The notes below the pieces were generated by a model. That model ran no database searches. It was given only the letters and a program-made list of their open reading frames with translations, and was not told the DNA's origin. Below are positions 1 to 11,901 of a stretch of 64,000 nucleotides of DNA, piece by piece (position 1 is the first letter of the stretch; each line of letters begins with the position of its first letter). The stretch is from Scenedesmus sp. ARA3 (lineage: Eukaryota > Chlorophyta > Chlorophyceae > Sphaeropleales > Scenedesmaceae). The translations under genes and the position numbers were made by a program. The DNA is taken from positions 19,259 to 83,258 of the forward strand of contig RWJK01001118.1 of assembly GCA_004335835.1 (NCBI GenBank), written 5' to 3'.

Positions 1-2631
1 GCCGCAACAAGGCTGCCATAGCTGTGGCCCAGCACTGCAGCGCTGCTGAGGCCGTGGCGGGCCAGCGCCGCCAGCACCACATCCACACTGTCGTCCACAG
101 TGGGGATGGTCTGCAGGGCAGTGCAATAAAAGGAGGGGTGGCATGAGGGTGAACAGTAGGGAAGAGGAAGAATGAGGGGGAAGGAGATGATGCTGCCCAG
201 GCCGTGGCTCGCCAGCGCCAGCACCACTTGCACGGAGTCACTCACAGTGGGAACGGGCTGCAGGAGGAAGGAAATGAGGCAGAGCATGAGAATGCACGAG
301 GACATCCGGAGGCAGGGGAGCAGAGTCGAGGTCAGACATAGCTGCATCGAGGGTATCTTCATCACATCAGAGGCAATACCATGCTGGCGTAGAAGCCGGG
401 AACCTCACTACTCCCTTGCACTCAACAAAGTCGTCACAAGTCAAACCACGGGTTGATCAACTGTGTGCCCATCAGCCTGCCGCTCACCCGCATCAGCCGC
501 ATCAAGACCACGGATCAAATCAAACGCTTTGAAGCCATTTCTCAACAATCTGCAGACCCAGAGCTCAGCCGAATTGAAACATGACTTCTGTTTTTCTTTG
601 AATCTTTGAAACAATATAACCTATTATACCAACAGGTCAAACTACTGCACAACATTGACCTGCCGCTCACCCGCATCAGCCGCATCGACACCTGCTTCCA
701 CACCGGCAGCAGCATCGGCTGCCCGGCAGCAGCAAGGTTCAGCGCCACCCCCAGGTACGGCAGCAGCCCAGCACCCACACCATGCAGCACCACCATAGGC
801 ACACGCGCTGCTGCAGCACCAGGCCCTGAACCATCACCAGCCGCCGCCGCTGCTGCTGCTGCTGCTGCTGGTGACTTGCCGGCAGCAGCGGTAGCGGCAG
901 CAGCAGGCCGCTGCTGCTTCTGCTGGTCCGACTTGCTGCGCCTCTGCTGCCGCTGCTTCCTGCCGCCAGGTTGCTGCTGATTGGGCCGGGCGTCTGACGG
1001 CAGCTGCTGCTGCTGCTGCTGCTGGCTGCTCTCCACCTTGCACTGCTGGTGCTCCTTGTCGGCTTGCTGCTGCTGCTGCTGAGGGTCAGGCAGGCCGTAC
1101 GTGTAGTATGCGCAGCCCTGCAAAGGCAGCAGCAGGGCTGCAGGCTCAGTGGCATGCAACGGGGTGTCACACATGCACACCAGAGCGGGCAGCACAGCCT
1201 GCATGCAGCACTTCAACGCCCCAAATGCATGCTGAAACAATCGAACACCAAACATGACATGCAGCTGCATCGCCTGCAGAGCCACCAGTCTGAGGCTGTG
1301 CATCTGCTGCTCAGCCGCGCTGCGCGAACCAGCATGCTGTGGCCCTGATAATGACATGCAGCTGCCGCAGGGTGCAAACAACCCAGGCAAAAAGCTTGGG
1401 TGCAGCTGACAGCGCCACGCACCAGCACGCTGTGGCGCTTGAAGCCGCAGCACGCGAGGATGGCCCAGCACAGCAGCTCGATGACCTCCATGACCACGTA
1501 GAAGAACAGCGGGCGGTACATGTGCGGTGTGGCACCTGCAACAGCAGCAGCAGCAGCAGCAGCAGGTGACATCAGGACTGGCTCAGCAGCAGGACCGCCG
1601 CATCGGGCTGTCACCAGGTGAAGCAAATAACAGCTGCCACATGCCACTGCCAGGTCAGAGGCAACAGGTTTCAGCCTGGACAAGTTTCTTCAACGGCCTA
1701 ATCATGCGTGCTGTACGGGCCGGCACCTCACCCCACAGGTGGCTCATGAACTTGAGGTTTGGGTTGTAGCCTGGCGGCAGCTGCAGGTTGTGCATCGCTG
1801 ACAGCTGCTCCAGCAGCGCATCCAGCTGCGGCATCAGGCCCTGCTGCGCCACCTGCTCACTGCATGGACATGAGATGTTCGTAGAACAGGGTGAAACGGC
1901 ATTCACCAATAGGTTTGGAAAGGAAAGCAGGAAGCAGCAGAAGAGTGAGACAGATGCAGGCACTGGGTTGAGAATGGCGCAGGTGAGGAAGCAGAAGCTG
2001 TGAAGAGTTACTGGGCTTGCTGCTCTGCTGCCGCTGCCGCTGCTCTCAGCACTGCCGCTGCAAGCACTACTTGACATGCATCACAAGACCTCGTCCCTGC
2101 CACACCCCAACGCCTTTTTCAACTGCTAGAAACATCCCGATATACTCACGGCGTCTTGAAGAAGATGGCAAAGGCCACAAGCTCCTTCACATTGTCATGC
2201 CTGATGAGATCATACGGCGCATCCAGGAACCACTGCGAGAGGTATCCCTGGATGTCATCCACACGCGCCATGTGCCGAAGGAATGACGCCACCAGCTGCT
2301 GCGGGTTGTAGTCTGCGGGAGGATCGTGCTGCTCTGGCATGGCATCCAGCTGCTTGGCAATGATAAAGAAGTAGTACAGAGCAAAGCATGCCTCTGCTGC
2401 GAGCTCTACTGCCAGCAGCAGCTTTGGGCAGTAGAGCCACCCCGCATACGCAGCTGCAGCGACCGGTATCAGGCCGATGATGCCTAGAAAAGTGCCAAGT
2501 AGGGCAGCCTTGGTGACTGACCAAACAACTGTGGACATCTGCAGTGGAGCCTTGGTTCTGGAAGCTGCCTGCTGCTGCGCTGCTCCATGCTGCTGCTGCT
2601 CAAGCTGAGCTGCTGGACTTGCTTTGCTCAT
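1..2631 (-). CDS. Alpha/beta hydrolase with N-terminal membrane segments, 3' end outside window
   Basis: Exons on the minus strand are 2631-2150, 1859-1732, 1535-1423, 1117-671 and 110 to the window edge. All junctions are GT-AG and the phases agree, giving at least 426 residues with the C-terminus missing. The start is the first true ATG of the open frame. Two hydrophobic stretches follow it (around GTFLGIIGLIPVAAAAYAGW and ACFALYYFFIIAK), so the protein is probably membrane anchored. Exon 4 has a long Q- and A-rich insert, then PMVVLHGVGAGLLPYLG, which resembles the HG oxyanion-hole strand of alpha/beta hydrolases. Exon 5 carries LGHSYGS, the nucleophile elbow G-x-S-x-G with the catalytic Ser. 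The Asp and His of the triad should lie beyond the window. The substrate cannot be told; an esterase or lipase role is family inference. Confidence 0.85.
194..262 (-). repeat. Decayed second copy of hydrolase exon 5 start with its acceptor
   Basis: On the minus strand this reads ...CTGCAG followed by codons for PVPTVSDSVQVVLA, closely matching the real exon 5 (TIPTVDDSVDVVLA, from 110 downward). It lies in the intron upstream of the real exon. The frame continues into unrelated sequence and lacks the GHSYG elbow, so it is probably not used. Confidence 0.75.
478..506 (-). repeat. Copy of hydrolase exon 4 end with its splice donor
   Basis: Plus-strand text at 478-506 nearly repeats 660-688, the last codons of exon 4 (MRLMR) followed by GTGAGC. 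It lies downstream of the real exon end inside intron 4. Together with the exon 5 copy at 194-262, both edges of the same intron are duplicated within it. Confidence 0.7.
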
Positions 2632-3253
2632 TGGTCCCCGATTGCTGATCTGCGATACAGGATGCACGCACTGCTGTTCCTGCAAGGGATTGCTGGTGCT
2701 GTAGCCAGGTCAATGCCTGACCAGGCTGGACTAGTACTGTTCAGTTGAGCGGGTTGTACTGCTGCGGGGGCTTGTGCGCTGCTACCCGAACGAAAGCTGC
2801 GTCAGTGACATTCCTGTAACTAAATCAAGGCCGAACTGCTAGCCCGGGGGATTTGCGCCGACGAAAACGCTTAAACAAGGAAGCTTGTGGGCAAGGCGAC
2901 AGAAGGTCGATGCATAAAACAGACGAAAGAGTGAAACAAAGTAGTTCTGTCAACTTTTGGACAATCGCAGACAGTACGAGGGCGAGGCAGTGACAGCGCG
3001 TGTGAACACAGTGGGACCCGGCCCGCCACGCAACAACTACCCTGCTTGAGAACGCTACGCCGCAGGAAACACAGTTGAGCCTGCATCTCAAAGCAACGGG
3101 ACAACAAAAAAGCGTTCAACAAGCTCTGACACCCAAGAATGACTGTCAGGTGTCAGGGGCGCTGGCAAGAGTCCGTGCATTGCATGACCGATCTATCCGT
3201 GTCGACAGTTGCAAATTGTTTGACCCTTTGTCCAGAAGCCGGAAGAATGGTGC
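2632..3253. promoter_or_regulatory. Shared region between divergent hydrolase and CREST genes
   Basis: About 620 bases separate the two start codons on opposite strands, so both promoters and 5' untranslated regions must lie here. Triplet repeats are sparse and no conserved reading frame is seen. I can identify no TATA box with confidence. Confidence 0.5.
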
Positions 3254-5597
3254 ATGGACGTATGCGATAGGCCCGCACTTCCGTACACAACAATGCTGGC
3301 TTCCCTGCTCCTTGAGGGCAGCCAGCAGGCTCGAAAGGAGATAGACTCGCTTGTGGGTGCTCTGCGAGCTGGTTTACCTTGGTTTTGGTCAGAACCCAAC
3401 AAACGCAGTAAGGAGGACCACCACCACCACCGGCATGACAGCCCGCAGCGTCAGCAAAGCCTACGGGCAGCACTAGTGTCTTCAGGCGTAGTAGATGGAG
3501 TGGGTATATGGAAGACGCGGCTGCTCAGCAGCGTGTCTGTCATACAGTTTGGTGGCGTGGCTACTGCTGCCTTAAGCTGCATGAGCCCACAGGTGTGTAT
3601 GCAGCTGCTTGGCCACGTGCATTGCTGCTGCAGGCACAGCAGGGACCGTAGCTTTTACAGCCAGGAGCAGCTGCATGTAAAGATCGCCGGCCATGTTGCT
3701 TGCCAGCCTTGCACTCGGCTAGGGTTCTTCATTGCCAAGCTGTCCGCATGGTGCATGCCTCTCTTGCCTTGCGCATTCAGTTGCATGCAACCACCGCAGC
3801 TGCGCTTATCAGCCAGTCCTGCCGCAGCGCAAACGCCATGTCGAGTTCCTGGTCGTCAGCAGCAGCGCATGCGTGGTGTGCCAATTACAGTGCAGCTTCA
3901 TTTCTTCTCTTTCTGCCCCTGCGTCAACCTTCATCATGCTTGCAGGGCCCTGGCTGCTGCGACTTCAACAAGGGAGAGCGCGTGGCCAACGTGCTCACCT
4001 CGCTGCCTTACGCTGCCATAGGGCTGCACTCCATACGGTGAGGCGTGCTGCTTTCCCGGCGCAGCTCCTGCACAATGCTGCAATGCCAGCTAGCAGCACG
4101 CGCATTGTCCATAGCAGTGGCTGCAGCCGTTATAACACCAGCAACCTGCTCAATAACTCACACCTTCCAACAAAATGTCCAGCGCCCCGAGCGTCAACAG
4201 CACAGCCTGTGATCTCTGTGTTGCTTGGCTGCAGGCGGCGGCGCACCGCTGCGGGCAAGCTGTGGGGTTGCAGCATGCTGGGCGTGTGTGGTGCCTCCAT
4301 CACGTTCCACGTCAGCAGCGGCAAGTGGCGCGACCTGGGCCGCAAGCTGGACTACTGGTGAGGTTTGCTTATGTGGATTTCCATCTGCGGGTTTTCATCT
4401 GTACTGGTTGCATGTGTTTTGGAAGCGGCGCCACCTGAACTACTGGTGAGGCGGTATGCGTGTATGTTACTGTTCGCATTTGCAGTTTGGCACTTGTAAC
4501 GTTTGCGCTCATTGCATCTGCCTTGCAAGTGGAGGGAGTTGGGCCCCAAGCTGGACTGCTGGTGGCTTCTGCAGAACTCGGTGCAGTTTGCAGATGCAGT
4601 TGTGGCATCTGCACTGCAAGCATCTGCACTTCTGCATACTGCATCGCAGAAATCGCCAGTGCTTACAGCTTATGTGCATGAAGACATACATGTGCCCAGC
4701 CTGCTGGGTTGCTTTGGATATTCAACTGTTCCTCTTGTTTGTGCCTTGCAGGATGATTGCTGCCAGCAGTGGGCTGCTGACGCGCGCGCTGTACCCCAAC
4801 CTGCCCCCGGCAGCAACAGCAGCCACCATCGCGCTGACCCCCTTCAGGTGCGGTGTGAGGCGACGAAACAAATAATGTGTTGCCAGCACTTTGTGGTACT
4901 GAGCAGGCGACTGTCACAGCGCCAGAGGCTTTGGTGCAGGGGAATTCAAGATAACATAAGCAGCTGAGCAGCTTTAGCTGATGTACAGGAGATGCATCAA
5001 CAAGAAAACGCTACCTGGCCCGCCGCTTTCTGTTAGTTCCTGCTTCCTTTTTTCTACACGTACATGCACAGTTCCTGCTTCCTTTTTTCTACACGTACAT
5101 GCACAGCCAGACGTGCAATCACATATGTTAGTTTCAAGCTTTGTTGTTATGATTTCTGCAGGCCCTTCCTGGTGTCTGCGGGCAACGCCATGGCCATGGA
5201 GTCGAAGTTTCTGCAGCGCTCCTTCGCCAACCCCGACCTGCGCGGCGCGCAGAAGCTGCACTCCGCAGCCTGCCTAGCCGGCATGGCTGTGTTTGCTGTG
5301 GAGGACGCCTCCGTGCCGCATGTGCCGCTGGTGCATGCCACCTGGCATTGCCTCAGTGCGCTGGGCACAAGCCTGGTCAATGCTGTGCTTGCTGATGCTG
5401 AGGAGTTGCACCCTGAGCTCACACTGGATGCCCTGGGAGACGGCAGCAGCAGCAGCAGCAGCAGGGGCAGGCAGCTGCGGCGGCAGCAGCAGCAGGGAGG
5501 GGATGGCTGGGTGGCGCAAGATCAGCAGCAGCAGCAGCAGCAGGCGTGGCAGCCGCCGAAGGAGTTTGATGTGGCTCCGCTTGGCATCCAGGTTTGA
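3254..5597 (+). CDS. CREST-superfamily (ceramidase/PAQR/Per1-like) multipass membrane protein
   Basis: Firm exons are 3946-4037, 4235-4357, 4752-4847 and 5162-5597, with GT-AG junctions and matching phases. They hold the CREST signature of proposed metal-dependent membrane hydrolases: an acidic residue near the start (CCDFNKGE), S-x3-H (SITFH), an Asp eleven residues after SSGKWR (KLDYW), and H-x3-H near the end (HATWH). Hydrophobic stretches lie between these motifs. A first exon from ATG 3254 or 3293, ending at an A|GTAAGG donor near 3402, is likely because it ends PWFWSEPNKR, like the tryptophan-rich start of ceramidases. However, its phase does not fit the 3946 acceptor, so a small exon or another acceptor is unresolved. 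After HATWH comes a variable Q-rich tail. The family acts on ceramide, GPI-linked or related lipids; the substrate here is unknown. Confidence 0.75.
4421..4565 (+). repeat. Two decayed copies of the CREST exon 3' edge within the intron
   Basis: The real exon ends near 4320-4357 with KWRDLGRKLDYW and the GTGAGG donor. A short remnant at 4421-4450 ends in the same TACTGGTGAGG. A longer one at 4525-4565 reads KWRELGPKLDCW followed by GGTGG. Both lie downstream of the real exon, in the same orientation. Confidence 0.75.
5035..5104 (+). repeat. Perfect 35-base tandem duplication in an intron
   Basis: Bases 5035-5069 are repeated exactly at 5070-5104; the unit runs from AGTTCCTGC to TACATGCAC. It lies in the last intron of the CREST gene, about 60 bases before the acceptor. 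Exact identity suggests a very recent event or polymerase slippage. Confidence 0.9.
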
Positions 5598-7355
5598 GGG
5601 CAGCTGTTGGCTGTCTGTGGATGATGTCATTGCTGCTGCTTTGGTTTTTGTCAGGCAGCTGCTGTGGCATGTGGTGAGCTTCTGTTGCAAGTGTGTGGGG
5701 ATCCTTACGCTGAATGTTTACGTGGTGGGTTGAGGGGGAGGTGCTTTGGGAAAGCAAGCGGTGGCTTGAATGCAACGTGGATCTAGTGCTTGTTATGGCG
5801 CTCGATCGTCAAATCATGATCTTGATTCCCAGTGTCGGGTTGAATGCTGACACATTTGTATTGTGTGTGTGCCACGCAGCTGTGTGTTCGCTGTAGTCGC
5901 AGGCAGACATTTGTGCAGCAGGTTTGCAGCAGGGTGTGGTCAGCGGAAGAAGACGCAGCATGTAGCTTGCCCTGCAGCGGCTGCGAGAGTGTAGGTGTAT
6001 TTTGTTGCTTTCAGAAGCCTGCTCAAACCACAGAAGTAGGTGTGCAGCAGTGGGGCGTGGTTTGATGAGGGATCCGGGGTGCTTGTTTGCTTGCTTGCTG
6101 CAATAGCTGTGCTGGCAGGCAGAGCTGTTGCGCGTGGAAACCTGACTCGCATCAGGTGCACAGGACTGTGCATGCGCTGTAGCATGCGCTGCCCATTGGC
6201 CTGTCGAGCGGCAGGGGACGACCTGCGTCAGCAATTTTAGGCAGGTGTGCTCCCAACACCTCTTCATTTGCAGGGTGTGCTTGTTCCAGTGGGGAAACCG
6301 CGGTGGGTGGATGGTGACATCAAATGCTGTGAGCGTCAGTGATGTGAGCTGTTTGCCCTAGTGGTTGTTTGTGTGCCTGGATGTTTTTGTGTGTTGTTTG
6401 AGAGGCAGAAAGCTGCATGGCTGGTGGGCGACTGTGCGGGCGTGTAAATGAGTTTTATTTCACAGAGTTGACAAGTTGTGTGTGGAAGGCGCAATTGTGT
6501 GTGCTATGCTTTGACTGGTGCATGGTGACATTTACTCTACTTGGCGCACCATGTGAAGTAGTGCCAGCATGGGCGCGCTGAGATACACACCCTTGCTGTT
6601 GTCTTACAGCTGCAGCGTCAGCGGTGCCGCTCTGCAGTTCCAGTCAAGGCAAGTTGTGCGGGTGCTTAGCAGCCAAGCAAACAGCCTAGCACACGTCCTG
6701 TGGCTGCTGGTGTCACGTCGTGTTGATAGGCAACTGTGTTGCTGGGTGAGGGGTGACGTGTGCCACGCTCAGGTGATGTGCTGCGAGGCAGCATGTCAAG
6801 GAGGCCTCGTTCCCAGCAAAGTCAGCAGCAACGTTTGCGTTTGTATAGTGTCCTTTCTGGCTGCAGTCTTCTTCTCAGTGGAAGCTAGGCATCGGCTACC
6901 TAGCATTGATGCAGTAGAATGCTCGAATCTCGCAATGCCGCGGTTTGCGGTATTGCTGAGATGTTCAGGGTTGCGGCAGCTTGCGTTGGTTGAGGAGGTT
7001 TGTGGAGGTTTCGTCTGTGCCTGTTTTCAATGGTTGACCCTGGGATATGCACATACATGCCAGTTACGTCAAGCTGGCACATGTGCTACTGTACAGTATG
7101 GGTCTGCACGTAGCTGCAGCCTCCCACATTGTGTCACGAACAAAAGCGTGTAACATTGTATGCACGAGCCGTGTACTGTGCTACAGGACCTATGCCGGTG
7201 TCACCGGGATGTTCAAGGTTGCAACAGCTTGAAGATCTTGACAGCCTGACGCCGTCTGATTGCAAAACCACTGTGGGGAACAGCCACGAGGCTTGCAATC
7301 ACCACATGTTGCCGCAACGCACCACCAACTGCCGTCAGAGCTCGCAACTTCACGC
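5598..7355. other. Tail-to-tail intergenic region, no gene seen
   Basis: This holds the 3' flanks of the CREST gene (+) and the RSP2-like gene (-). TGTAA occurs on the plus strand at about 6444. Open frames here have no recognisable domains, consistent splice sites or triplet-rich coding style. Confidence 0.5.
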
Positions 7356-10300
7356 CTACTCCTCAGCGGCTTCCTCTCCGCCCTCCTCTGCTTCTGCTGC
7401 CTCAGCTGCAGCTGCCTCCGCCTCTGCTGCGGCTGCTGCAGCCGCCTCTGCCTCGTCAGCCTTCGTCTGCAATTGCACGGCACAGCAGCAGCAAGCAATA
7501 GCTGAGAAGTCGCGGCCTGTGCGGCATGCATGCACTTGGCAGGGGCCAGTAAAAGGCACCTGGTGCGCAATGCTTCTCGACTTAATCACGAGGGCCCCTG
7601 GCATTGAATGCGATTCTGGGCCACGCACAAGATAACCCCTGCGTTGTACCACTCGTACAACCCAGCTGGCCTCACCTTGGCCTCCTTTGCCTCCTCCAGC
7701 TGCTGCTCTTTCTTGCCCAGCGCCTCCCTTGCGCCAGCCAGTGCCGCGTTGGCCTCACGCAGCGCCGCAGCTTTGCGAGCCACGCAGCGCACCTGTTGCA
7801 GCAGCAGCACATGAGCAAGGAGCGGCTCAGTTTGCAACAGGGTTGTGGGCTTGATGCATGTGGGGAGGGAGTGGCGCACAGTGTGAGGACTGTCTGCAGA
7901 GTGTGGGAGCAGACTGAACGCCGTGTTGTGACGGACTTTTCTGGAAGACCGGTACCACAGCCATTGTGATGCCGTCACAACTTGAATGTTCAAGGCAGCG
8001 CAGAGGTGGCACCCTGCTGCACCATGCTCATTCTTTGCTGTCAAGCTTTGAAGCCGCACAACCAACAACGTGCCACACTGTTCATTAGTCAACCTGCGAC
8101 CATGCCTGAACATGCAGCACCTAGCTCTTAGATGTACATTCGCAATGTACTTTCTGGCTAAGCCCACCTGCTTCAGCCACTGCAGCAGCAGCGCCCCCAG
8201 CCCGCACTGTGGCAGCTCCTTCTCCAGGTCACGCGGGCGCTGCACAGCCTTGTACGCGGCACGCACCCTGCACACGTAGCAGCAACAACATCAGCATCGC
8301 TGTTGTGGCGACTGCCACAGGGCTCAAGCTGTGCTGCTGCCAGCATCATTCAAGTCACTGAGGCAAGGCCTGTTGATGGTCAGAGCTAACACCGAAGCTT
8401 CAGCGCCGCTTGCCCGGGACAAAGCATCTACTAAAAGCTACTGATCAGTCCTGCAGCATGAGACCCACCGCTTCCACAGTACTGCGTCCCGTGCCTGTGT
8501 TGCATCATAGGCCGCCAGGTCGTCAAAGGTGCCGACATGCAGCTGGCCCGACACCTCGCGCCAGCTGGACAGCGCCGCAGGGTCGCGCCCCAGCAGCAGC
8601 AGCACTGCGTGCAGCACGTGCTGTGTGGCTGGCGGGCTGCTGCTGAACAGCTTCAGCGCGTGGATGGCTGCGCCACGCACGCTGGTGATGGACTGCAAGC
8701 AAAAGCAACGTACACAACAGCATGCGCATCAGTCGTCAACAGCTGCCTCAGCAAGTGCTCATTGCCAGCGTGGCCTGTGCCGTAGCAAGTGCATCATTAT
8801 GCGACAGGTTGTGTCTCTGAGATAAGGAGATCACAGCATGCCTGTGCAGGGCAACAGCTGTCGCCAGCATGTACTACTTGAAGGTTGGCGGCCCAAGACA
8901 GCAGCTCACCTGCACCACCGCCTCCAGCACGTTCACCTCCAGGGTCAGCGCAGCAGCAGCGTTGTTTGCAGCCACCTGGCCTGCGGCAATGCGCTGCTCA
9001 ATATGCTGCACCTCGGCCTCCCGCTGCACGATCAGGTCTGCAGGCGACAGCTCAGTGCCCTCCTCCTGCTCTGCTACAGCTGGATCCTCTCCCACTGCTC
9101 ATGCAGGTGAATGCACGTGGCAGGAAAACATGACAGGGTCGATGCAATAACAGACAGCAACCATTGTCAGAGCAGTTCTTTCAACAAATGTATCATCCTG
9201 CATGCTGCCTGCCACGTTAGTGCAGGACAAAGCAGCTGTACTACCCACATTGCGTGCAGTGTTTACAGCTGTCGGGTGCTTCACACGCGGTGCGCAACCG
9301 CCTGTCACTGCCGCACAATACAGAGTGCACCGCAACACGCCTCTTCTTCAGGTGCGCAGTGTGCTGTAAATGCAGACATATGCACATCTATTGCAGAAGC
9401 ATGGCAGGCACTTTGTTGGGCAATCTTGGCAGTAACCAGCCTATGCTAAGATGTTTCCACTCACCCTCTGGCAGAGCTTCGGCTGGCGCTGCTGCCTTGC
9501 GCAGCTCTGCAATGGCAGCCGCCAGGCCGCTCACCACCTCAGCTGAGCCGCCGCGCGCTGCATCTGCCTTGCGTGCTGCTGCTGCCGCATCCAGGGCCTT
9601 GCCCAGAGCCTGGGCAACATCCCACAGGAAGCTCACCTGCCAGGGGCAGCAGCATTGCAACAGACATCGATGCCTTTAATGAGGCTGTCACAAGCTATGT
9701 CATGCATGCAACCAACAAAACACAAACGGCACCTGAACGCTGCAGCGGAATTAGGCCCTGCGTGAGCTATTACTACTGGCATCAAACTGCTGTGCATTGC
9801 CCAGTGCTGAGCAACCAAGCAAACAGGCAGGCAGGCACCAGGGGGCAAGGGTGCAACACTGCCAGCAACCCACCTCCTGCTGTGCCAGTGCCTGGCCATG
9901 CCCATCAGGCAGCAGCGTGTCTGCTGCCAGCACTGCATGGTAGGCGCCGCTGGCTGGGGCTGCTGGGCCTGCAGGCACGGCTGCTGCAACATAAGCACCA
10001 ATGCGGGGGAAGCCCCGCAGGAACTTCACTCGAGGCTCCGCAGTCACTGCAGGCACCTGTGGAGGCAGCAAATTGGGCCAGACAGCCAAGTGCTGTGAAT
10101 CATGATGGCCTCGGAGCCACTTGTGTCATACTTTTCAGGAGCTGGGTGCAAGTGGCATGCCCGAGTGTGCCTACCAGCAGACAGAAGACCAAAGCACAGC
10201 TGCCAGCACCACTGCACCATTGGCCACCAAACACCAGCCCTCACAACTAAACAGCTGCATGGAACCCCACCTCGAGCAGCGGCATGTGCTCGTCCAGGAT

Positions 10301-11545
10301 CCTGTAGGTGACAGGCACCTGCTGCGGCTGCTGCCCACCCTCTGCTGCGGCGTCCTCCTCTGCTGGCTTGGGGCGCCTCAGCTCCAGCTGTGTCATGAAC
10401 TCCTGGCCTGGGCTGGCTGCAACATAGCGCAGCAGCTTCGCAGAGTAGTCCTGCAAGCCTGGTGCACCTGCAGGACAAGCACGAAGCAACAGGCTTTTGG
10501 ACTGCAGTCGTGTTCCTGCAAGCCAATGTACGCCCTGCTGCACTGCTCAAACAACGCTGCACCGTGTGGCTGAGGAGTGGCAGAGAGTGCTGCATTTTGT
10601 TTTTGAAAGAGACCTGATGGTGTGAGGCTGGCGGATTCTGCACTTGCCTGCAGCGCCATCTGCGCCATCTGCTGCGCGTGTCTCGCCGTCAGCATCTTCT
10701 CCCTCTGCTGCGGCATCCTCCTGTGCTGCCTCACCGTCATCTGCCTCTCCTCCTGTATCACCATCCGCTGCTGCAGCTGCCGCATCTTCGTCATCTGTCT
10801 CTACATCAGCTTCTGGGTCTTCAGGTGGTGTCCACTCAGGCTGCTCCTCGTCTACAATGTTGGCAACATACACGCTGGCTGCTGATGTATAAGACTTGAC
10901 CAGTCGCACAGCTGCCTGCCACAGCAGCAGCGGCTCGCTGCTCATGCTGGCTAAGCCATCAACTGCTGCTTTTCGTGCTGCTTCAGCAGCTTCCTGCTGC
11001 TTCTGTTCCTCCAACTCCTGAGCCTGCAGTGACAACAGTTACAACATTTGCTTGCAGCTCAACTCCACACCTACTGCCGCTTGAACACTGTGTAGGCAAC
11101 GTTGTAAAAGGCTTCACATGCGGGGTAGCAGCTTATTGCACAGCTGTTCTTCATGAGCCATGGTAGTATGTGTGGGCAGCATGCTGACATCAAGCAGGCT
11201 TCACAGACTACACAACAAGTCAGTGCGCATGTGCACCCACCACTCTGCGCTTCTCCTCGTCAATGTGCTGCTTCTTCTCCTTCATGTAAACCACCTGCTG
11301 CTGCTCGCTCTTCACATACCTGCAGGATACACTTGACAATCTTTAATGTCAGCAAAGTATAAGCTTTATGCGATGCCCTTTCACCAGTTCAGTGCCTTCA
11401 TAGTCATGCTGGCTTGCCTGAGCAGCCATTCTGCCAGGTACTCTACTGGATCAGAAGGCTGGGCTGTCACCGTTGCAGCAACGCCCTTGCTGAGTGCTTG
11501 GCCTACAGTATCAACCAAGTAGGATTTCTCATGACCCCCAGACAT
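7356..11545 (-). CDS. RSP2: Radial spoke protein 2-like (DPY-30 + GAF + coiled coil)
   Basis: Eleven exons join in phase: 11545-11418, 11319-11244, 11023-10648, 10467-10271, 10056-9874, 9636-9465, 9094-8910, 8692-8469, 8267-8168, 7792-7676 and 7466-7356, giving about 622 residues. Exon 2 could instead end at 11241, adding one Val. Residues about 8-46 (YLVDTVGQALSKG ... PVEYLAEWLLRYV) form a DPY-30 dimerisation motif. A GAF-like region follows (LLLWQAAVRLVKSYTSAASV ... VTYRILDEHMPLLE), interrupted by a long D/E-rich acidic insert. The C-terminal half is helical and charged and ends in an A/E-rich tail. DPY-30 plus GAF in a spoke protein is the known layout of Chlamydomonas RSP2, which sits in the axonemal radial spoke stalk/neck; family length is somewhat greater. 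Two introns (after 11418 and 10648) have GC donors. The name rests on architecture, not on an alignment. Confidence 0.75.
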
Positions 11546-11901
11546 AGCTGCGGCTGCACAAGGCCAGCTGGGGTGATTCTTGACAACGTTTGACCTGCCC
11601 ACTTTGGTTTCGATTACATCGGCAGTCTCCAACTCAGCACCAAACAGAACCGCAAAAAATATAAAGTTACGTAAACTGCAGTCTTTCAGACGTCATGTGA
11701 CGGGCCTCCGGCACCTTCATCTGTCACGAGAGGGTTTGCTTGCTCGGGAGATAGCAGTGCTTCGCAAACAGATTCCACTGCCGTGCATAAGAGAATGCAA
11801 CGTAAACAGCCGGTGTGAGCCAGAATACATTGATACGATCGCAGTGTTGTACTTCGCTGCTGTCACCTGCAGCACCAGCACACCTGAACTAGTGTGCATG
11901 C
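11546..11901. promoter_or_regulatory. Compact divergent promoter region, RSP2-like / PUS3-like
   Basis: Only about 356 bases separate the two start codons, so the genes probably share a bidirectional promoter. The region is less triplet-rich than the flanking genes. No specific motif is claimed. Confidence 0.5.
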
